Shown: positions 61,304-64,000 of the stretch, one piece after another
Numbering within the stretch: the stretch's first letter is position 1
How the letters are laid out: the number at the start of each line of letters is the position of its first letter
DNA from: UBA1426 sp050953365
Lineage (GTDB): Bacteria; Bacillota; Clostridia; Peptostreptococcales; Anaerovoracaceae
Assembly: GCA_050953365.1 (NCBI GenBank)
Contig: JBMNMN010000009.1
Location: 165,665-229,664 of the forward strand
Direction: 5' to 3'
DNA: 64,000 nt
Position numbers and translations under genes: made by a program
The notes under the pieces: model-generated
Seen by the model: the letters and a program-made list of their open reading frames with translations, nothing else
The model's database searches: none
What the model was told of the DNA's origin: nothing

Positions 61304-62245
61304 ATGAATAAGAAAAAGCTCATCGGTAATACATTTCTATTGATGACCGCCCTTATCTGGGGTCTGGCTTTCGTAGCGCAGCGTGTCGGGATGGATTATG
61401 TAGGTCCCTTAACTTTTACCGCGATTCGTTTTTGGTTAGGAGCAGCTGTACTTTTACCCGTTCTTTTCGTTATGAACAGGAAACAGGCTCGGGCATTGAA
61501 GGAAGAAGATATAGAGCCATCCACCCCCGATGAAATTTCAAAAAAAAGAAGATCCCTCATGATTGCAGGAGGCGTTTGCGGTACCATCCTCTTTATGGCA
61601 TCCATTTTTCAACAGTTTGGATTGGTATTTACCACGGCTGGGAAGGCCGGTTTTATTACAGCGCTATACATAGTGCTGGTTCCCATATTCGGACTCTTTC
61701 TCAAGCAGCGTCCGGGCATCCTATGCTGGATCGGTGTAGTCTTTGGCACGATTGGTCTTTATTTTCTTACCATCACGGAAGCTCTGACCATCGCCCCGGG
61801 CGATTTCATAGTACTCATCGGAGCATTTTTCTGGGCGGCCCACGTGCTTGCCATTGATCATTTCAATCCGTATGTGGACGGAATTAAATTGGCTATCACA
61901 CAATTTGCAGTATGCGCATGCTGGGGAACTATCGGCATGCTGATCTTCGAGCGGCCGTCTATAGAGTCCATTTTGAGCGGCGCCATTCCCATCCTGTACG
62001 CAGGCATATTGTCCTGCGGCGGAGGCTTTACATTCCAAATTCTCGGTCAGAAGCACACATCCCCTACCGTTGCATCCCTAATTCTCAGCATGGAAGCGGT
62101 TTTCGGCGCGGTCTTCGGATTCCTGCTTCTTCACGAGATCATGTCACTCAGGGAATTGAGCGGGTGTGTCCTGATGTTTGTAGGCGTTATCGTTTCACAG
62201 CTGCCGGAGAAGAAAAAACTCGAAACATCCGACTCTCTCCGGTAA
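61304..62245 (+). CDS. DMT-superfamily transporter (EamA domains)
   Basis: A 313-residue protein with ten predicted hydrophobic segments in two EamA repeats. LLMTALIWGLAFVAQRVGMDYVGP opens the first repeat, and VLIGAFFWAAHVLAIDHF and PTVASLILSMEAVFGAVFGFL mark the second. Typically exports amino acids or other small metabolites; substrate unknown. The gene has its own promoter and is followed 67 bases later by an amino acid permease. Confidence 0.88.
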   Translation: MNKKKLIGNTFLLMTALIWGLAFVAQRVGMDYVGPLTFTAIRFWLGAAVLLPVLFVMNRKQARALKEEDIEPSTPDEISKKRRSLMIAGGVCGTILFMASIFQQFGLVFTTAGKAGFITALYIVLVPIFGLFLKQRPGILCWIGVVFGTIGLYFLTITEALTIAPGDFIVLIGAFFWAAHVLAIDHFNPYVDGIKLAITQFAVCACWGTIGMLIFERPSIESILSGAIPILYAGILSCGGGFTFQILGQKHTSPTVASLILSMEAVFGAVFGFLLLHEIMSLRELSGCVLMFVGVIVSQLPEKKKLETSDSLR

Positions 62246-62312
62246 TCCTCATTCGATATTGAACTTATTCAATATATTATTCTTATTTTTTTAAGAAAGG
62301 ATGTGACACTAT

Positions 62313-63665
62313 TTGGAAACACAGAAGCGTGAATACAGTTTATTCACTGCGGTGGCAATGATCGTCGGCATTGTCATTGGTTCCGGCATCTTCTTCAAAT
62401 CGGATGATATGCTGGCATACACCGGCGGTAATGTGGGATTGGCAGCGCTGATTTTCTGCATCGCCTCTTTCACAATAATTTTCGGGAGCCTCTGCTTCAG
62501 CCAATTGGCGGCAATAACGGACAAACCCGGTGGGCCGATTACTTATTATAATGAGTTTATCGGAAAGCGTTGGGCGGTTATGTTTGGATGGTTCCAGACT
62601 TTTGTATATTATCCCACGCTGACCGTTATTTTGTCCTGGGTGACCGGCATTTATTTCTGTTCTCTTTTCGGCCTAGACTGGGGATTCAACGGATGGATCG
62701 CTACAGGCTTTGCCTGGTTCCTGATCTGCTATGGTTTTAACATAGCTTCGGCAAAAGCCGGCGGCCGTTTCCAGGAAATTGCCGTGGTTATCAAGCTGAT
62801 TCCGTTGTTTGTCGTGGCAATCGGCGGCATCTTTCTGGGAGATCCCGTCAGTGTGGTCCTGAACCCGTCTCCTGAAGCGGTAGAAGCAACGAGAACCCTG
62901 GCCTGGGTAGCTGCAATCGGTCCCGTTGCATTCTCCTTTGACGGATGGGTGGTCTCCATGGCCGTTGCCCATGAAGTGAAAGATTCCAAGCGGAATATGC
63001 CTCGCGCCCTTGTAGCCGCTCCGATTTGCATCCTTATCGCTTATCTGATGTACTTCTTGGGAATTTGCGGATATATCGGCCCCGAGCAGGTTATGGAAAT
63101 GGGCGATGCCAGTGTAACCTTGATCGCCGAAAGCCTGATGGGAAAAACCTTTGCTACAATGATAACCGCTTTCGTTACCATATCTGTCATGGGAACTACC
63201 AACGGCGTAATCCTGGGAAGCATTCGTCTTCCTTACTCCTTGGCTCTCAGAAACGCTCTCCCGGGTTCCGAAGCTTTGAAAAAACTCAATCCCAACAGCA
63301 AAATGCCCGTAAACTCGGCTATTTTTGCCATAGCCATATCTCTTGTATGGTGGGTGGTCCACTATTTGCAAAACGAGTTTGGCTGGTTGGTTAACGGGGA
63401 TATTTCGGAAATCGCCATTGCCATGAGCTACTTACTTTACATTCCTCTATACTTGGTTGTATTCAATATGTGGAGAAAGAAAGAACTGCGAGGCATCGGT
63501 TACGGGATTCTGTTCCCCCTGTTTGCCACCATTGGCTCCCTGTTCGTTCTGTTAGGAAGCATGGCCAATCCGCAGTTCATATACTTTATTCTCTTTAACC
63601 TGATTCCGTTGATACTCGGCTATGTATATGGCAAGAAAGCTATTGACATTGTTTCATACGAGTAA
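62313..63665 (+). CDS. APC-family amino acid permease
   Basis: A 450-residue permease with about twelve membrane segments. The helix 1 motif AMIVGIVIGSGIFFK is the substrate-binding kink of the APC fold; AFSFDGWVVSMAVAHEVKD matches helix 6 and following. Translation probably begins at a TTG (62313), with GAAAGGA eleven bases upstream, because no ATG is in frame before the first helix. It imports an amino acid or exchanges two. Three hairpins follow. Confidence 0.88.
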   Translation: METQKREYSLFTAVAMIVGIVIGSGIFFKSDDMLAYTGGNVGLAALIFCIASFTIIFGSLCFSQLAAITDKPGGPITYYNEFIGKRWAVMFGWFQTFVYYPTLTVILSWVTGIYFCSLFGLDWGFNGWIATGFAWFLICYGFNIASAKAGGRFQEIAVVIKLIPLFVVAIGGIFLGDPVSVVLNPSPEAVEATRTLAWVAAIGPVAFSFDGWVVSMAVAHEVKDSKRNMPRALVAAPICILIAYLMYFLGICGYIGPEQVMEMGDASVTLIAESLMGKTFATMITAFVTISVMGTTNGVILGSIRLPYSLALRNALPGSEALKKLNPNSKMPVNSAIFAIAISLVWWVVHYLQNEFGWLVNGDISEIAIAMSYLLYIPLYLVVFNMWRKKELRGIGYGILFPLFATIGSLFVLLGSMANPQFIYFILFNLIPLILGYVYGKKAIDIVSYE

Positions 63666-63680
63666 GTTAATTTGATTGAA

Positions 63681-63711
63681 AGAGCCTCTTGACTACTGTC
63701 ACAGAGGCTCT
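63681..63711 (+). terminator. Hairpin downstream of the amino acid permease gene
   Basis: AGAGCCTCT and AGAGGCTCT form a perfect 9-bp stem 15 bases after the permease stop. No strong T-run follows, but two more hairpins come directly after it. Confidence 0.6.
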
Positions 63712-63772
63712 CAGACTGTAGACAAAGCGTCTCAGAAGTTCTTGTTTTCTGAGACGCTTTGTCTACAGTCTG
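63712..63772. repeat. Perfect 24-bp inverted repeat
   Basis: The arms at 63712-63735 and 63749-63772 are perfect complements of 24 bp around a 13-nt loop (AAGTTCTTGTTTT). It directly abuts the hairpin on its left and the palindrome on its right. The arm length is unusual for a terminator. Confidence 0.85.
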
Positions 63773-63794
63773 ATTAATCCTTATAAGGATTAAT
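63773..63794. repeat. Short perfect palindrome ATTAATCC-TTATAA-GGATTAAT
   Basis: A 22-bp perfect palindrome abuts the 24-bp inverted repeat. It lies 74 bases upstream of an XRE-type regulator gene and could be its operator or a third terminator-like hairpin. Confidence 0.6.
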
Positions 63795-63867
63795 AAATAT
63801 ATACCTGACGCGGCTTTGTCACCTATACTTATTCAGAGTATCATTTTGACATCAGGAGTATATCATC

Positions 63868-64000
63868 ATGGAAGATATTCAAAGAAAAGTAGGAAATCGG
63901 CTGCGTATTTTCCGCATTCTCCGCCAATACAGCATTGAGGAACTGGCTCATAAGGCCGGCCTCAATCCCGCTCATCTGGGGAAGATCGAGCGCGGAGAAC
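63868..64000 (+). CDS. XRE-family helix-turn-helix regulator, cut by the window end
   Basis: The first 44 codons of a DNA-binding protein; the rest lies outside the window. VGNRLRIFRILRQYSIEELA and AGLNPAHLGKIERGE are a lambda-repressor-like helix-turn-helix. CAGGAG precedes the ATG at 63868. The short palindrome at 63773 is a candidate binding site. Whether a sensing domain follows cannot be seen. Confidence 0.85.
   Translation, partial: MEDIQRKVGNRLRIFRILRQYSIEELAHKAGLNPAHLGKIERGE

Overview
The window looks like chromosome of a strictly anaerobic, low-to-mid-GC Firmicute of class Clostridia. The support is a CIRCE-controlled groESL operon, the NADH sensor Rex, a clostridial 2[4Fe-4S] ferredoxin, rubrerythrin, an FMN riboswitch ahead of a RibU-type ECF transporter, and consensus sigma-A promoters with AGGAGG ribosome binding sites. 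A family such as Anaerovoracaceae would fit but is inference. No rRNA, tRNA or CRISPR array was seen.

Layout. 1-4.5 kb: short tandem repeats, an NAD+ synthetase whose glutaminase site is mutated, a flavoprotein and a threonine aldolase. 4.6-19.5 kb: a mobile block. Two near-identical IS4-family copies in direct orientation bracket a three-gene cargo: a membrane-embedded LuxR-type regulator, a small membrane protein and a 1,865-residue S-layer-anchored surface protein. The outer edges of the pair carry the same 9-bp target duplication, so the block behaves as a composite transposon of about 14.9 kb. Two different ISLre2-family elements sit in tandem in the left tip of the first IS4 copy, at the same roughly 10-bp target. 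19.6-25 kb: NhaC antiporter, zincin, SDR oxidoreductase, a GMP synthetase lacking its amidotransferase domain, and rubrerythrin. 25.4-34.7 kb: a 2-aminoethylphosphonate (AEP) degradation locus (pbfA, phnW, phnX and two MFS/OPA-like transporters) next to a sensor kinase and a response regulator.

34.9-45 kb: AzlCD amino acid exporter, IMP dehydrogenase, a VanY-like carboxypeptidase, an IS6-family element with an 8-bp target duplication, a thioesterase, groESL, a P-loop/Asp23 fusion, ferredoxin and Rex. 45-51 kb: ABC-F protein, acyl carrier protein, and the t6A tRNA-modification operon (tsaE-tsaB-rimI-small Cys protein-tsaD). 51-64 kb: riboflavin transporter with its riboswitch and a consensus promoter, M20 dipeptidase, hisS, capA-like, NifU-like, a lone ABC substrate-binding lipoprotein, two tandem acyl-CoA synthetases, a DMT transporter, an amino acid permease, and the start of an XRE regulator cut by the window end.

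Two themes stand out. First, both glutamine-dependent amidotransferases in the window appear to have lost glutaminase function: NadE by substitution of two catalytic residues, GuaA by absence of the domain. That suggests use of free ammonia, which fits an amino-acid or AEP-consuming anaerobe. Second, the composite transposon carries what looks like a self-contained regulated surface-protein cassette, with a perfect 12-bp-arm palindrome over the regulator's own predicted promoter.
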